Assembly: GCF_014268495.2 (NCBI RefSeq)
Contig: NZ_CP077087.1
Span: 1,863,501 to 1,927,500 of the forward strand
Reading direction: 5' to 3'
Origin: Pseudomonas monsensis
Lineage (GTDB): Bacteria > Pseudomonadota > Gammaproteobacteria > Pseudomonadales > Pseudomonadaceae
DNA: 64,000 bases
The position numbers and the translations under genes were made by a program. A model generated the notes under the pieces. It saw nothing but the letters and a program-made list of their open reading frames with translations, was not told where the DNA came from and ran no database searches. Positions within the stretch are counted from its first letter, which is position 1. Each line of letters begins with the position of its first letter. Below are positions 16,731 through 25,511 of the stretch, one piece after another.

Positions 16731-16838
16731 CTGTGGGAGCGAGCTCGCTCCGGGCGGCGATCCGACGAAGGCGTCGGCACATTCAAAAGTGATGTGACTG
16801 AAAGATCGCTTTCGCGAGCAAGCTCGCTCCCACAGGGG
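16731..16838. repeat. REP doublet inside the gbu-linked cluster
   Basis: Inverted copies of CTGTGGGAGCGAGCTCGCTCC (16731-16751) and GAGCAAGCTCGCTCCCACAG (16817-16836). It sits between two co-directional transporter genes, where it could protect or uncouple segments of one transcript. Confidence 0.75.
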
Positions 16839-16850
16839 ATAGGCGTTTAC

Positions 16851-18353
16851 TCAGGCGGCTTGCGCTTTAGTCGACGGTTCCCCGACTTGGCTGCGGGCAT
16901 CCTTCGGGCCGAACACTTCCCGTGGTTCCGGGAACAGGCTCAGCAGCGTCAGGTACACCACCGACGCCAGGCCCAGGGTCACCGGCAAGCTGATGTCGAT
17001 GCCACCGGCCATCTCGCCCAGCGGGCCGACGAACTGCCCCGGCAGGTTGACGAAGCACAGGCCAACCGCCGCGCTCGGGATCCACGCGCCCAGACCACGC
17101 CAGTTCCATCCGTGGTTGAACCAGTAGCGGCCGCCCTGTTCGCCACGGGTGAATACTTGCAAGTCATCCGGGCAGTAGAAGCCGCGACGTACCAGCAGGC
17201 CGATGATCATGATCACCATCCACGGGGTGGTGCAGGTGATGATCAGCACAGCGAAGGTCGACACGCTCTGCACCAGGTTCGCCGCGAAGCGCCCGATGAA
17301 GATGAAGGCAATCGACAGCACGCCGATCAGCAGCGTCGCCTTGACCCGCGACAGCACGCGTGGGAACACGCTGGACATGTCCAGCCCGGTGCCATACAGC
17401 GAAGTGGTGCCGGTGGACATGCCACCGATCACCGCAATCAGGCACACCGGCAGGAAGAACCAGCTCGGCGACACCGCCAGCAAACCGCCCACGTAGTTGT
17501 TCGCCGCGATGTAGTCCGGCGCCTTGATCGCGACAATGGTCGCGGTGGCCAGACCGAACAGGAACGGGATGAACGTGGCGATCTGCGACAGCACCACGGC
17601 GGCCATGATCCGTTGCTTGGAGGTGTCACGCGGGATGTAGCGCGACCAGTCGCCGAGGAACGCACCGAAGGAAATCGGGTTGCTCATCGCCACCAGCGCA
17701 GCGCCGATGAACGCCGCCCAGAAGCCCGGTTGACCGAGGCTCACTGTGCCGGCGTAATTCACGTCGAAAGGACCGGCAAAGGCGAAGATGCCCAGCAGGA
17801 ACAACAGGCTGGCGCTCCACACCGCGATCTTGTTCACCCACAGCAGAAAGCGGAAGCCGTAGATGCACACGGTCAGCACCAGAATCGCGAACAGACCGTA
17901 GGCCAGGCCCAGGGTCAGGTCGGTTTCCGGCAAACCGATCAGGCGTTTCGCACCACCGATCAGCGCATCCCCCGAACTCCACACCGAGAGCGAGAAAAAC
18001 GCGATAGCGGTCAACAGCGACAGGAATGAACCGACGATCCGCCCGTGCACGCCGAAGTGCGCACCGGAGGACACGGCATTGTTGGTACCGTTGATCGGGC
18101 CGAACAGGCCCATCGGTGCGAGGATCAGCGAACCCAGCAGCACGCCCAGCACAATCGCCCAGACGCCAGCCTGAAAAGACAGGCCGAACAGCACCGGGAA
18201 ACTGCCGAGCACGGCGGTGGCAAAGGTGTTCGAACCACCGAAGATCATCCGGAACAAGTCCGTCGGGCCTGCAGTGCGTTCGTGGTCCGGGATCTGCTCG
18301 ACCCCGTGGGTTTCGATTTGCGTAAGGCTTTGGTCGTTGTTGTTGTTATTCAT
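16851..18353 (-). CDS. NCS1-type (cytosine permease family) transporter
   Basis: 500 residues with about 12 membrane helices after a polar, asparagine-rich N-terminus. The segment F-G-G-S-N-T-F-A-T-A-V-L-G-S-F-P, then G-P-I-N-G-T-N-N-A-V-S-S-G-A-H-F-G-V-H-G-R, is the pattern of the nucleobase:cation symporter-1 family near CodB. It imports a nitrogenous compound with a cation. It is the third gene leftward from gbuA, suggesting a substrate linked to guanidino compounds rather than nucleobases, which is inference. Confidence 0.88.
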   Translation of the reverse strand: MNNNNNDQSLTQIETHGVEQIPDHERTAGPTDLFRMIFGGSNTFATAVLGSFPVLFGLSFQAGVWAIVLGVLLGSLILAPMGLFGPINGTNNAVSSGAHFGVHGRIVGSFLSLLTAIAFFSLSVWSSGDALIGGAKRLIGLPETDLTLGLAYGLFAILVLTVCIYGFRFLLWVNKIAVWSASLLFLLGIFAFAGPFDVNYAGTVSLGQPGFWAAFIGAALVAMSNPISFGAFLGDWSRYIPRDTSKQRIMAAVVLSQIATFIPFLFGLATATIVAIKAPDYIAANNYVGGLLAVSPSWFFLPVCLIAVIGGMSTGTTSLYGTGLDMSSVFPRVLSRVKATLLIGVLSIAFIFIGRFAANLVQSVSTFAVLIITCTTPWMVIMIIGLLVRRGFYCPDDLQVFTRGEQGGRYWFNHGWNWRGLGAWIPSAAVGLCFVNLPGQFVGPLGEMAGGIDISLPVTLGLASVVYLTLLSLFPEPREVFGPKDARSQVGEPSTKAQAA

Positions 18354-18409
18354 GATCTGCTCCGATCATAAAGGCGCGCCTCATCGTGCGTGTGGCGTCA
18401 CCTGTTTGG

Positions 18410-18832
18410 CTAAGGGGATGGCAGCCCTTCCGGCATTGCGGACAAATGTTCGTGGCAGGCCAGCCAATGGCCTTGTTGTTCTAGGCTCGACGCTTGTTTC
18501 TTGAAAACAATCGTCTCGCGCTCCTGGCTGAAGTGTTGCTCCCCTTGCATGCGCAGCTCGGTGGCCACGTCATGGATGAAAATCGCCACATCACCTTGCA
18601 GGCTGACGAAGGCGTTGCTCGACGTGCACGACAGCACTTCAAAGCCATCCTCGGTGCGCCAGCGGTCCCACAAGGCCTGATAGGCATCGCGCGACAGCAG
18701 GGGCTGTTCGAGGGTGTAGAACACGAAACTCGCATCGGCGCTGAACGCGCCGAAGTAAGCTTCGCGATCGTTGCGGGCGAAGGCGGACACCAGATCGGCA
18801 GCCGCTTTCAGAACCTGATCACGTTCGTTCAT
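18410..18832 (-). CDS. SnoaL/NTF2-like protein
   Basis: 140 residues from ATG 18832 (M-N-E-R-D-Q-V-L); GAGGG lies upstream and the start is ten bases after the gbuA stop. The opening helices and A-Y-F-G-A-F-S-A-D-A-S-F-V-F-Y-T, then W-D-R-W-R, show the cone-shaped NTF2/SnoaL (DUF4440-like) fold. It ends with H-W-L-A-C-H-E-H-L-S. These proteins are small-molecule binding enzymes or accessory domains. Tight coupling to gbuA points to a role in the same pathway; the reaction is unknown. Confidence 0.82.
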   Translation of the reverse strand: MNERDQVLKAAADLVSAFARNDREAYFGAFSADASFVFYTLEQPLLSRDAYQALWDRWRTEDGFEVLSCTSSNAFVSLQGDVAIFIHDVATELRMQGEQHFSQERETIVFKKQASSLEQQGHWLACHEHLSAMPEGLPSP

Positions 18833-18842
18833 GGCCGAACCC

Positions 18843-19793
18843 TCAGCGGTGGACCACGCCAGGCAGTACGCAGAGCATTTCGTACAGCAGGTTGGCGGCC
18901 AGCAGCGAGGTGTTGCCGGTCGTGTCATAAGCCGGCGAGACTTCTACCAGATCGCAACCGATCAGGTCGAGGCCCTGGCAGCCACGGACGATTTCAATCG
19001 CCTGAATGGTCGTCAGGCCACCGATTTCCGGGGTGCCGGTGCCCGGTGCCCACGCCGGGTCGATGCCGTCGATGTCGAAACTCAGGTACACCGGACCGCC
19101 ACCGACTTTCTCGCGCACTTCGGCCATCAGTGGCGCCAGCGACTTGTGCCAGCACTCTTCGGCTTGAACAACGCGGAAGCCCTGATCGCGGCTCCAGTTG
19201 AAGTCGTCAGCGGTGTAGCCCTGCGCGCGCAGACCAATCTGCACCACGCGGTCGCAGTCCAGAAGGCCTTCTTCGACGGCGCGACGGAAGGTCGTACCGT
19301 GGGCGATCTTCTCGCCGAACATGTGATCGTTGACGTCAGCGTGCGCATCAATGTGCACCAGACCGACCTTGCCGTGCTTCTTGTGAATCGCCCGCAGGAT
19401 CGGCAGGGTGATGGTGTGGTCGCCACCCAGGGTCATCGGGATCACGTTGTGCTCGAGGATGTTGTCGTAGGCTTCTTCGATGATGCGCACGGCGTCGAGC
19501 AGGTTGAAGGTGTTGATAGCCACGTCACCGATGTCGGCGACCGACAGCGAGTCGAACGGGGCGGCGCCGGTGGCCATGTTGTACGGGCGGATCATCACCG
19601 ATTCGGTGCGGATGTCGCGTGGCCCGAAGCGGGTGCCGGGGCGCAGCGACGTGCCGATGTCCAGGGGCACGCCAACGAAGGCCGCGTCCAGGCCGGCAGC
19701 AGTCGGTACATGGGGGAGTCGGAGCATGGTGGCGATGCCGCCGAAGCGCGGCATTTCGTTGCCGCCCAGTGGTTGGTGAAGAATCTTGTCCAC
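18843..19793 (-). CDS. gbuA: Guanidinobutyrase GbuA (ureohydrolase family)
   Basis: 316 residues from GTG 19793, with GAGG eight bases upstream. It hydrolyses 4-guanidinobutyrate to 4-aminobutyrate and urea. The manganese ligands are visible: G-G-D-H-T (His 126), D-A-H-A-D (Asp 149, His 151, Asp 153) and S-F-D-I-D-G-I-D-P (Asp 240, Asp 242). The text D-K-I-L-H-Q-P-L-G-G-N-E-M-P and H-M-F-G-E-K-I-A-H-G-T-T-F-R-R-A is what I recall of P. aeruginosa GbuA rather than agmatinase SpeB. First gene of a leftward cluster with SnoaL, NCS1, SSS and MBL genes, and divergent from its LysR regulator. Agmatinase activity remains an alternative. Confidence 0.92.
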   Translation of the reverse strand: MDKILHQPLGGNEMPRFGGIATMLRLPHVPTAAGLDAAFVGVPLDIGTSLRPGTRFGPRDIRTESVMIRPYNMATGAAPFDSLSVADIGDVAINTFNLLDAVRIIEEAYDNILEHNVIPMTLGGDHTITLPILRAIHKKHGKVGLVHIDAHADVNDHMFGEKIAHGTTFRRAVEEGLLDCDRVVQIGLRAQGYTADDFNWSRDQGFRVVQAEECWHKSLAPLMAEVREKVGGGPVYLSFDIDGIDPAWAPGTGTPEIGGLTTIQAIEIVRGCQGLDLIGCDLVEVSPAYDTTGNTSLLAANLLYEMLCVLPGVVHR

Positions 19794-19916
19794 GGGTAGG
19801 GCCTCATCGTCTTTGTTTTATTTATGTCGGCGCGCCGTGCAGGGGAGGTCCGGGCGCCGCTGTGGGACCGATTCTGCGAAATGTAGTGCGGCGGAAGAAT
19901 CGCTACGGGCAAAAAC

Positions 19917-19940
19917 TTAGTTCAGATTTTTCTAAACTAA
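19917..19940. promoter_or_regulatory. Imperfect palindrome, candidate GbuR operator
   Basis: TTAGTTCAGA-TTTT-TCTAAACTAA pairs over ten bases per arm with one mismatch, in the divergent gbuA-gbuR spacer (19794-20189). It is about 125 bases upstream of the gbuA start. LysR regulators commonly bind such interrupted palindromes. The rest of this spacer is occupied by an inverted repeat element. Confidence 0.5.
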
Positions 19941-19998
19941 TGGCGACGCCGGGATTAGACTTTGCGGTCTCGGGATTCTGGCCAGGCTGAACATTGTT

Positions 19999-20147
19999 GC
20001 CCTCACCCCAGCCCTCTCCCGGAGGTAGAGGGGGCCGAGCGTGTTGTTAGCGGAATTTGTATCGACCTGAAAAATCGAGTCGAACTCAGGATTTGAAAGC
20101 CATGGAGATCAGCTCCCTCTCCCTCCGGGAGAGGGCTGGGGTGAGGG
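19999..20147. repeat. Nested inverted repeat element, copy 1
   Basis: Outer arms CCCTCACCCCAGCCCTCTCCC (19999-20020 region) and GGGAGAGGGCTGGGGTGAGGG (about 20127-20147), with an internal TCGACCTGA. A related copy with the same outer arms lies at 61284-61514. Confidence 0.65.
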
Positions 20148-20189
20148 AAGGTTCTATCAGGCGATACATCTCTAAAGCCCGGAGTAGAC

Positions 20190-21083
20190 ATGGCCAACGC
20201 TTTACCCGACCTGAAACTGTTGCGCATCTTCGTCAGTGTCGTGCGCCATCAAGGCTTCGCCAATGCGCAGCAGGAACTCAACCTGTCGACGTCGGCGATC
20301 AGCACTTACATGAGTCAGCTCGAAGCGGCGCTGGGGCTGGTGCTGTGTCATCGCGGACGCGGCGGGTTCAGCCTGACCAGCAAGGGTGAACTGTTCCATC
20401 AGGAAACCCTGCGCCTGCTGGCCGAGCTCGAAGGTTTCGAGCAATACGCCGCTGCGCTCAAGGGCGAACTGCGCGGTACGCTCAACCTTGGGGTGATCGA
20501 CTCCACCGTCAGCGACAAGGCCTTGCCGTTCGCCGAAGCCATCGGCGCCTACAGCCAGGAACACCCGGCGGTGCATTTGCACCTGTCGGTGATGAGCCCG
20601 TACGAACTGCAGCTCGGCGTGCAGGACAACCGTCTCGATCTGGCCATCGGTGCGTTTTCCACGCGCATGAGCGGGCTGGTCTACATGCCGCTGTACCGCG
20701 AACAGCACTGGCTGTATTGCAGCAGCCGGCATCCGTTGTTCAACGAGCGGCGCATTCCCGAACAGGTCATCACCCAGCAGCGCATGGTCGGTCGTGGGTA
20801 CTGGAGCCAGGCGGAACTGGCGCGCCACGGTTTCAAACACAGCGCCGCCACGGTGGAAAGTATGGAGGCGCAGCTGATTCTCGTGCTATCCGGCGCCTAC
20901 ATCGGTTATTTGCCGGAACACTACGCTCAGGCCTGGGCCGACAAGGGCGACTTGCGCGTGTTGCTGCCGGCGACGTTCGGTTACCAGGCGCCATTTTCGA
21001 TGATCATGCGCCGGGGCCGCAGCCGCGAGCCGCTGATCCAGACCTTTCGTGATTTGCTCAAAGCACAGCTCAATCAGGCTTAA
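20190..21083 (+). CDS. gbuR: LysR-family regulator GbuR
   Basis: 297 residues from ATG 20190, GGAG five bases upstream. N-terminal winged helix L-L-R-I-F-V-S-V-V-R-H-Q-G-F-A-N-A-Q-Q-E-L-N-L-S-T-S-A-I-S-T-Y-M-S-Q-L-E followed by a periplasmic-binding-like effector domain. It is divergent from gbuA exactly where GbuR sits in P. aeruginosa, so I assign it as the activator that responds to 4-guanidinobutyrate. The gene assignment rests on context; the LysR family call is certain. Confidence 0.85.
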   Translation: MANALPDLKLLRIFVSVVRHQGFANAQQELNLSTSAISTYMSQLEAALGLVLCHRGRGGFSLTSKGELFHQETLRLLAELEGFEQYAAALKGELRGTLNLGVIDSTVSDKALPFAEAIGAYSQEHPAVHLHLSVMSPYELQLGVQDNRLDLAIGAFSTRMSGLVYMPLYREQHWLYCSSRHPLFNERRIPEQVITQQRMVGRGYWSQAELARHGFKHSAATVESMEAQLILVLSGAYIGYLPEHYAQAWADKGDLRVLLPATFGYQAPFSMIMRRGRSREPLIQTFRDLLKAQLNQA

Positions 21084-21085
21084 GA

Positions 21086-21682
21086 ATGTCCAGACCTCAA
21101 TGCCCGCGCTGCCTGCGCCCCCAAACCCATTGCCTGTGCCCGCTGATCCCGCGCCTCGACAGCCGCACCCGGGTCTTGCTGTTGCAGCATCCGAGCGAGG
21201 TCAATCACGCGCTCAACACCGCACGATTGGCGGCGCTGGGTTTGACCAATGCCGAACTGATTGTCGGTGAAGTTTTCGAGGATCTGTCGACGCTGTTGAA
21301 CCGGCCGGGGTATCAGGCGCGATTGTTGTTTCCCGCCGACGATGCGCAGCCGATGCAGGCTTACCGTGAATCTGATCAACCGTTGTTGCTGGTGGTGCCG
21401 GATGGCACCTGGCGCAAGGCGCGCAAGATGCTCCATCTCAATCCGCTGCTGGCGGCGCTGCCCCGGGTGACGCTGGCCGAGGGCGGAGTGTCGCGTTATC
21501 GCTTGCGCAAGGCTCCGGGGCCGGGGGCGTTGTCGACCATCGAGGCGATTGTGCAGGCGCTGGAAACCCTCGAAGCGCCGGCGACGTTCGCGCCGTTGCT
21601 CAAGCCGTTCGAGGCGTTGATCGAGGGGCAGATTGCGGCGATGGGGGAGGAGACCTTTCAGCGCAATCATGCTGAAAAATAA
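21086..21682 (+). CDS. DTW-domain tRNA-uridine aminocarboxypropyltransferase (TapT type)
   Basis: 198 residues. Four cysteines at the start (C-P-R-C, then C-L-C-P) suggest a zinc-binding motif. The DTW-like motif reads P-D-G-T-W-R-K-A-R-K-M-L (about 109-120), followed by S-R-Y-R-L-R-K-A-P-G-P-G-A-L-S-T-I-E-A. DTW enzymes add the acp group from S-adenosylmethionine to uridine 47 in the tRNA variable loop. It starts two bases after the gbuR stop, so the two are translated from one message, although their jobs appear unrelated. Confidence 0.85.
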   Translation: MSRPQCPRCLRPQTHCLCPLIPRLDSRTRVLLLQHPSEVNHALNTARLAALGLTNAELIVGEVFEDLSTLLNRPGYQARLLFPADDAQPMQAYRESDQPLLLVVPDGTWRKARKMLHLNPLLAALPRVTLAEGGVSRYRLRKAPGPGALSTIEAIVQALETLEAPATFAPLLKPFEALIEGQIAAMGEETFQRNHAEK

Positions 21683-21694
21683 TCGGTGCTTCTG

Positions 21695-21799
21695 CTGGCC
21701 TCATCGCTGGCAAGCCAGCTCCCACAGGTTTCTGTGGTATTCACAGGTTTGTGTTCGACACGGACACTGTGGGAGCTGGCTTGCCAGCGATGAGGCCAG
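21695..21799. repeat. REP doublet, perfect 33-base arms
   Basis: Arms at 21695-21727 and 21767-21799 are exact reverse complements (CTGGCCTCATCGCTGGCAAG... type). Present between convergent genes; nearly the same element lies at 56926-57008. Confidence 0.85.
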
Positions 21800-21826
21800 T
21801 CAATTCACCACAAAATCCAGACATTT

Positions 21827-23188
21827 CTAGCGCTCGCGCATCGCCTCGGTCCGCGCCTTCAGCACGGGTTTAAGCAGATAATCCAGCACGCTTTTCTCCC
21901 CGGTAATGATGTCCACCGTCGCCACCATTCCCGGAATGATCAGCAACGGCTTCGCATCCCCGCCCAAATGGTTTTTATCGGTGCGCACCTGAATCAGGTA
22001 GAAGCTGTTGCCTTTGTCATCGGTGATGGTGTCGGCGCCGATCAGTTCCAGTTTTGCGCTCAGCCCGCCGTAGATCGTGTAGTCGTAGGCGCTGAACTTG
22101 ACCATGGCTTTCTGGCCCGGATGCAGGAACGCGACGTCCTGCGGACGAACCTTGGCCTCGATCAGCAGGTTGTCTTCCAGTGGCACGATTTCCACCATGT
22201 CGCTGCCAGGCTGCACCACGCCGCCGATGGTATTGACCTTGAGCTGCTTGATCACCCCGTGCACCGGCGAGGTCACGGTGGTGCGGCTGACGCGGTCGTC
22301 GATGGCGATGCTCGACGCGGTGATTTTCGACAGGTCGGTGCGCTTCTGATTGAGGTCCTTGGCGGCGTCGGAGCGGAAGGTCTGTTCCGATTCGTCGATC
22401 TTGCTCTTGATCTCGTTGATCGCCGATTCGGCCCGGGGGATGGCCAGCGTCGTCGCGTTGAGCGAACCGCGAATCTCCACTGCGCTGCGCTTGAGCCGCA
22501 GGATTTCCACCGGCGATACCGCACCGGTGCCGACCAGCGGCGCCGACATGTTCATCTCTTGCTGCAGCAACGCCAGGCTGGAGCTGTACTGGCCCTGTTT
22601 GGAACGGAACTCCGCCAGTTCCTGAGTCTTCTGCCGCAGTTGTTCGGTGAGGGTCCGTTGCTCGCTGGCCAGCCGCCGTTGGCGCTGGTCGTACAGTGCC
22701 CGTTCGTCTTCGGCGACCTGTGGCGCCTTGGCGATCACCTCGTCAGACAGCTTGAACGGGCGCCCCTCGGCTTCGGCGGAAAGGCGTTCGACTTGCGCGG
22801 TCAGGGCGTAACGGTCGGCCTCGCTCTCACCCTTGTTCGACAGGAAGCGCGTGTCATCCAGGCGCAATAGCTTGTCGCCCTTGTTCACCATCTGCCCTTC
22901 ACGCACGAAAATCTCGGTGACGATCCCGCCCTCAAGGTTCTGGATCACCTGGACCTTGCTCGACGGAATCGCCTTGCCTTCGCCCATGGTCACTTCTTCG
23001 AGCACCGCGAACTTGGCCCAGACCAACGCACTGATCAGCAGCGCTGCGGCCAGCCACACGGTAATCCGCGACCAGCGTGGCGAATCCTGCAAGGAGGCGC
23101 CGGCGGTTTCCGGCATGAACTCGGCTTCGGCGCTTTTGCCGAAACTGTCGAAGTAGCCGCGTGATTTGCCATCGGATGCAGCTGACAT
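21827..23188 (-). CDS. HlyD-family type 1 secretion adaptor (LapC/MapC-like)
   Basis: 453 residues. A short cytoplasmic N-terminus, one membrane helix (about 43-62), a lipoyl half-motif (V-Q-V-I-Q-N-L-E-G-G-I-V-T-E-I-F-V-R-E-G-Q-M-V), long coiled-coil hairpin (about 120-300) and the second lipoyl half (T-S-P-V-H-G-V-I-K-Q-L-K-V-N-T-I-G-G-V-V) are seen. This is the classical periplasmic adaptor that bridges the ABC exporter and the TolC-type channel. Third gene of the leftward secretion operon; starts nine bases after the stop of the ABC gene. It should serve the giant adhesin encoded divergently. Confidence 0.93.
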   Translation of the reverse strand: MSAASDGKSRGYFDSFGKSAEAEFMPETAGASLQDSPRWSRITVWLAAALLISALVWAKFAVLEEVTMGEGKAIPSSKVQVIQNLEGGIVTEIFVREGQMVNKGDKLLRLDDTRFLSNKGESEADRYALTAQVERLSAEAEGRPFKLSDEVIAKAPQVAEDERALYDQRQRRLASEQRTLTEQLRQKTQELAEFRSKQGQYSSSLALLQQEMNMSAPLVGTGAVSPVEILRLKRSAVEIRGSLNATTLAIPRAESAINEIKSKIDESEQTFRSDAAKDLNQKRTDLSKITASSIAIDDRVSRTTVTSPVHGVIKQLKVNTIGGVVQPGSDMVEIVPLEDNLLIEAKVRPQDVAFLHPGQKAMVKFSAYDYTIYGGLSAKLELIGADTITDDKGNSFYLIQVRTDKNHLGGDAKPLLIIPGMVATVDIITGEKSVLDYLLKPVLKARTEAMRER

Positions 23189-23197
23189 GGGTAACTC

Positions 23198-25357
23198 CTA
23201 GACCGCCGCCGAGCCGACGCGGCCCTTGCGCAGTGCATCAATGACCGCTTCTTTCGGACCGTCGGCAACGACCCGGCCGTTGTCCAGCACCAGCAGCCGG
23301 TCCACCAGACTGAGCATCGAGGTGCGATGGGTGACCAGCAGCAGCGTCTTGCCTTGCACCCAGCCGTGCAGCTTCTGGCGCAGCAGGTCTTCGCTGCTGT
23401 TGTCCATGGCGCTGGTGGGTTCGTCGAGCAGCATGATCGGCGGGTCGAGCAGCAACGCCCGGGCCAGCAGCACGGCCTGACGTTGGCCGCCGGAGAGCAA
23501 TTGCCCACGCTCGCCCACGGGGCGGTCGAAACCTTGCGGGTGCTGGCGAGCCAGTTCGGTGACGCCGGTCAGTTCAGCGACTTCGAGCATGCGCGAATCG
23601 CTGATATAGCGCGCGCCGAGGGTCAGGTTGTCACGCAGGCTGCCGGCCAGCAGTGGCAGGTCGTGGGCGACGTAACCGATCTGCTGGCGCAGGTCGGCGA
23701 CATCGAGTTGGCGCAGGTCGAGCCCGTCGAGCAGTAGCTGGCCTTCTTCCGGTTCGTAGAAGCCCATCAGCAATCGCGCCAGGGTGCTTTTGCCCGAGCC
23801 GCTGCGGCCGATGATGCCAACCCGTTCGCCGGGTTTGAGGCTGAAGCTGACGTTGCTCAGCGCCGGCGCGTTCTGGCCGTTGTAGTGAAAGGTCACGCCA
23901 CTGACGTCCAGTGCACCTTGCAACTGGGTGCGCTCCAGTGGCCGTTGCTTGCCGTCGCGCTCCTGCGGCAGGCCCATCAGCGCATCGGTGCTTTTCATGG
24001 TCAGTTGCGCTTGCTGGTAGCGGGTGATCAGCCCGGCGATTTGCCCCAGTGGCGCGAGTACGCGGCTGCCGAGCATGTAACTGGCGACCAGTGCACCGAC
24101 GCTGAGGTTGCCGGCGATGATGCTGTAGACCCCGGCGACAATCGTCGCCATCCCGGAAAACTGCTGAATAAACAGCGTGCCGTTGGTCGCCAGCGCCGAA
24201 AGGTTGCGCGCATGGCTGTCGAGGCGGGTGAGGGCGCCATGGGTGCTTTCCCATTTGTGCTGGCGCTCGCTTTCGGCACTGCACGCCTTGAGGGTCTCCA
24301 GGCCGCCGAGGGTTTCGATCAGCAGCGCCTGGCGTTCGGCACCCAGGCTCAGGCTCTTCTGCACGGTGTCGCGCAGGCGCACCTGAATCGCCAGGGCAAA
24401 GATGATCGTGATCGGAAACGCCAGCAGCGGAATCACCACCAGCCAGCCGCCGAGCAGGCCGATCACCACCAGCATCAACACCACGAAAGGCAGGTCGATC
24501 AGGCTGGTCAGGGTTACCGCCGTGAGGAATTCACGCAGGCCCTGAAAGTCATGAATGCTCTGGGCGAATCCGCCGATGGTCGCCGGGCGCGCCTTCATCG
24601 ACATGCCGGTGATGCGTTCGAATAAAGTCGCAGAAAGGATCACATCGGTCTTCTTGCCGGCGGTGTCGAGCAGGTGCGCGCGCACTACCCGCAGGACCAG
24701 TTCGAACCCGGTGCCGATCAGCAAACCGATCGACAGCACCCACAAGGTCGAAGTGGCCTGATTCGGCACCACGCGGTCGTAAGTTTGCATGACGAACAAC
24801 GGCACCATCAGGCCTAAAAGATTGATCAGGAAACTGGCGAGAATCGCATCGCTGTAGAGCCATTTCGACAGTTTCAGGGTGTCACGAAACCACGCATGCA
24901 CCCGTGGCACCAGCGGCGAACGCAAGTCTTCCAGTTCGTGGCGCGGACGGGCGAACAAGGCCTGGCCGCTGTAGTGCTCGGAGAGTTCTTCACGGTTGAT
25001 CCATTGCTCGCCGCCATCGGCTTCGCTGGGCAGGATCAGCGCTTTGCCGTCTTCAGCGAAGCGCCGCAACACAGCGGTGCGGCCGTCGTTGAGCAGCAGC
25101 AGAATCGGCAGATTGAGCGGCGAAATATCTTTCAACTCTCGGCGCAACACGCGCGCCTGCAACCCGGCCCGGGCGGCGGCGCGAGGCAGCAGGTCGAGGC
25201 TCAGGCGTTGCTTGTTCAGGGGCAGCCCGGCACTCAGGCTGGCGCGGCTGACGATTGCGCCGTGGAGTTTGCAGAGGATCAACAGACCGTCGAGTAACGG
25301 ATCATCGAAGCTCAGCCGCGGATCGACCCCGGAGTGGCCGGGTTCCATGCTGGTCAT
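23198..25357 (-). CDS. Type 1 secretion ABC transporter, permease/ATPase (LapB/MapB-like)
   Basis: 719 residues in three parts. Residues 20-130 form a C39-peptidase-like domain in which I see no catalytic Cys-Gly motif, so it probably only docks substrate. Residues 165-450 hold the six-helix membrane domain. The ATPase follows, with Walker A G-R-S-G-S-G-K-S-T (517-525), signature L-S-G-G-Q (621-625), Walker B I-M-L-L-D-E-P (641-647) and switch His 677. It powers export of the RTX adhesin. Separated from the upstream LapE-like gene by a 154-base gap containing an inverted repeat. Start ATG 25357 has AGGGG eight bases upstream. Confidence 0.94.
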   Translation of the reverse strand: MTSMEPGHSGVDPRLSFDDPLLDGLLILCKLHGAIVSRASLSAGLPLNKQRLSLDLLPRAAARAGLQARVLRRELKDISPLNLPILLLLNDGRTAVLRRFAEDGKALILPSEADGGEQWINREELSEHYSGQALFARPRHELEDLRSPLVPRVHAWFRDTLKLSKWLYSDAILASFLINLLGLMVPLFVMQTYDRVVPNQATSTLWVLSIGLLIGTGFELVLRVVRAHLLDTAGKKTDVILSATLFERITGMSMKARPATIGGFAQSIHDFQGLREFLTAVTLTSLIDLPFVVLMLVVIGLLGGWLVVIPLLAFPITIIFALAIQVRLRDTVQKSLSLGAERQALLIETLGGLETLKACSAESERQHKWESTHGALTRLDSHARNLSALATNGTLFIQQFSGMATIVAGVYSIIAGNLSVGALVASYMLGSRVLAPLGQIAGLITRYQQAQLTMKSTDALMGLPQERDGKQRPLERTQLQGALDVSGVTFHYNGQNAPALSNVSFSLKPGERVGIIGRSGSGKSTLARLLMGFYEPEEGQLLLDGLDLRQLDVADLRQQIGYVAHDLPLLAGSLRDNLTLGARYISDSRMLEVAELTGVTELARQHPQGFDRPVGERGQLLSGGQRQAVLLARALLLDPPIMLLDEPTSAMDNSSEDLLRQKLHGWVQGKTLLLVTHRTSMLSLVDRLLVLDNGRVVADGPKEAVIDALRKGRVGSAAV

Positions 25358-25388
25358 ATTGATCGCCCCTGTAATGACTGGTCCAACC

Positions 25389-25500
25389 TGTGGCGAGGGG
25401 ATTTATCCCCGATGGCTGCGCAGCAGTCCCATGGATCTCATTGCTGCTCAAATCTTTGGGATTGCTGCGCAACCCAGCGGGAGCAAGCTCCCTCGCCACA
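25389..25500. repeat. Inverted repeat element in the secretion operon
   Basis: Outer arms CTGTGGCGAGGG and CCCTCGCCACA with inner GGCTGCGCAGCAG arms; same family as 14036-14155. It interrupts the gap between the outer-membrane protein gene and the ABC gene and may partly uncouple their expression. Confidence 0.75.
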
Positions 25501-25511
25501 TGGGTTTTCGT

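Noticed and set aside
21695..21799. Repeats that might be read as a CRISPR array
   Set aside because: Only two inverted copies around one spacer, no regular direct repeats and no cas genes; it is a REP doublet.
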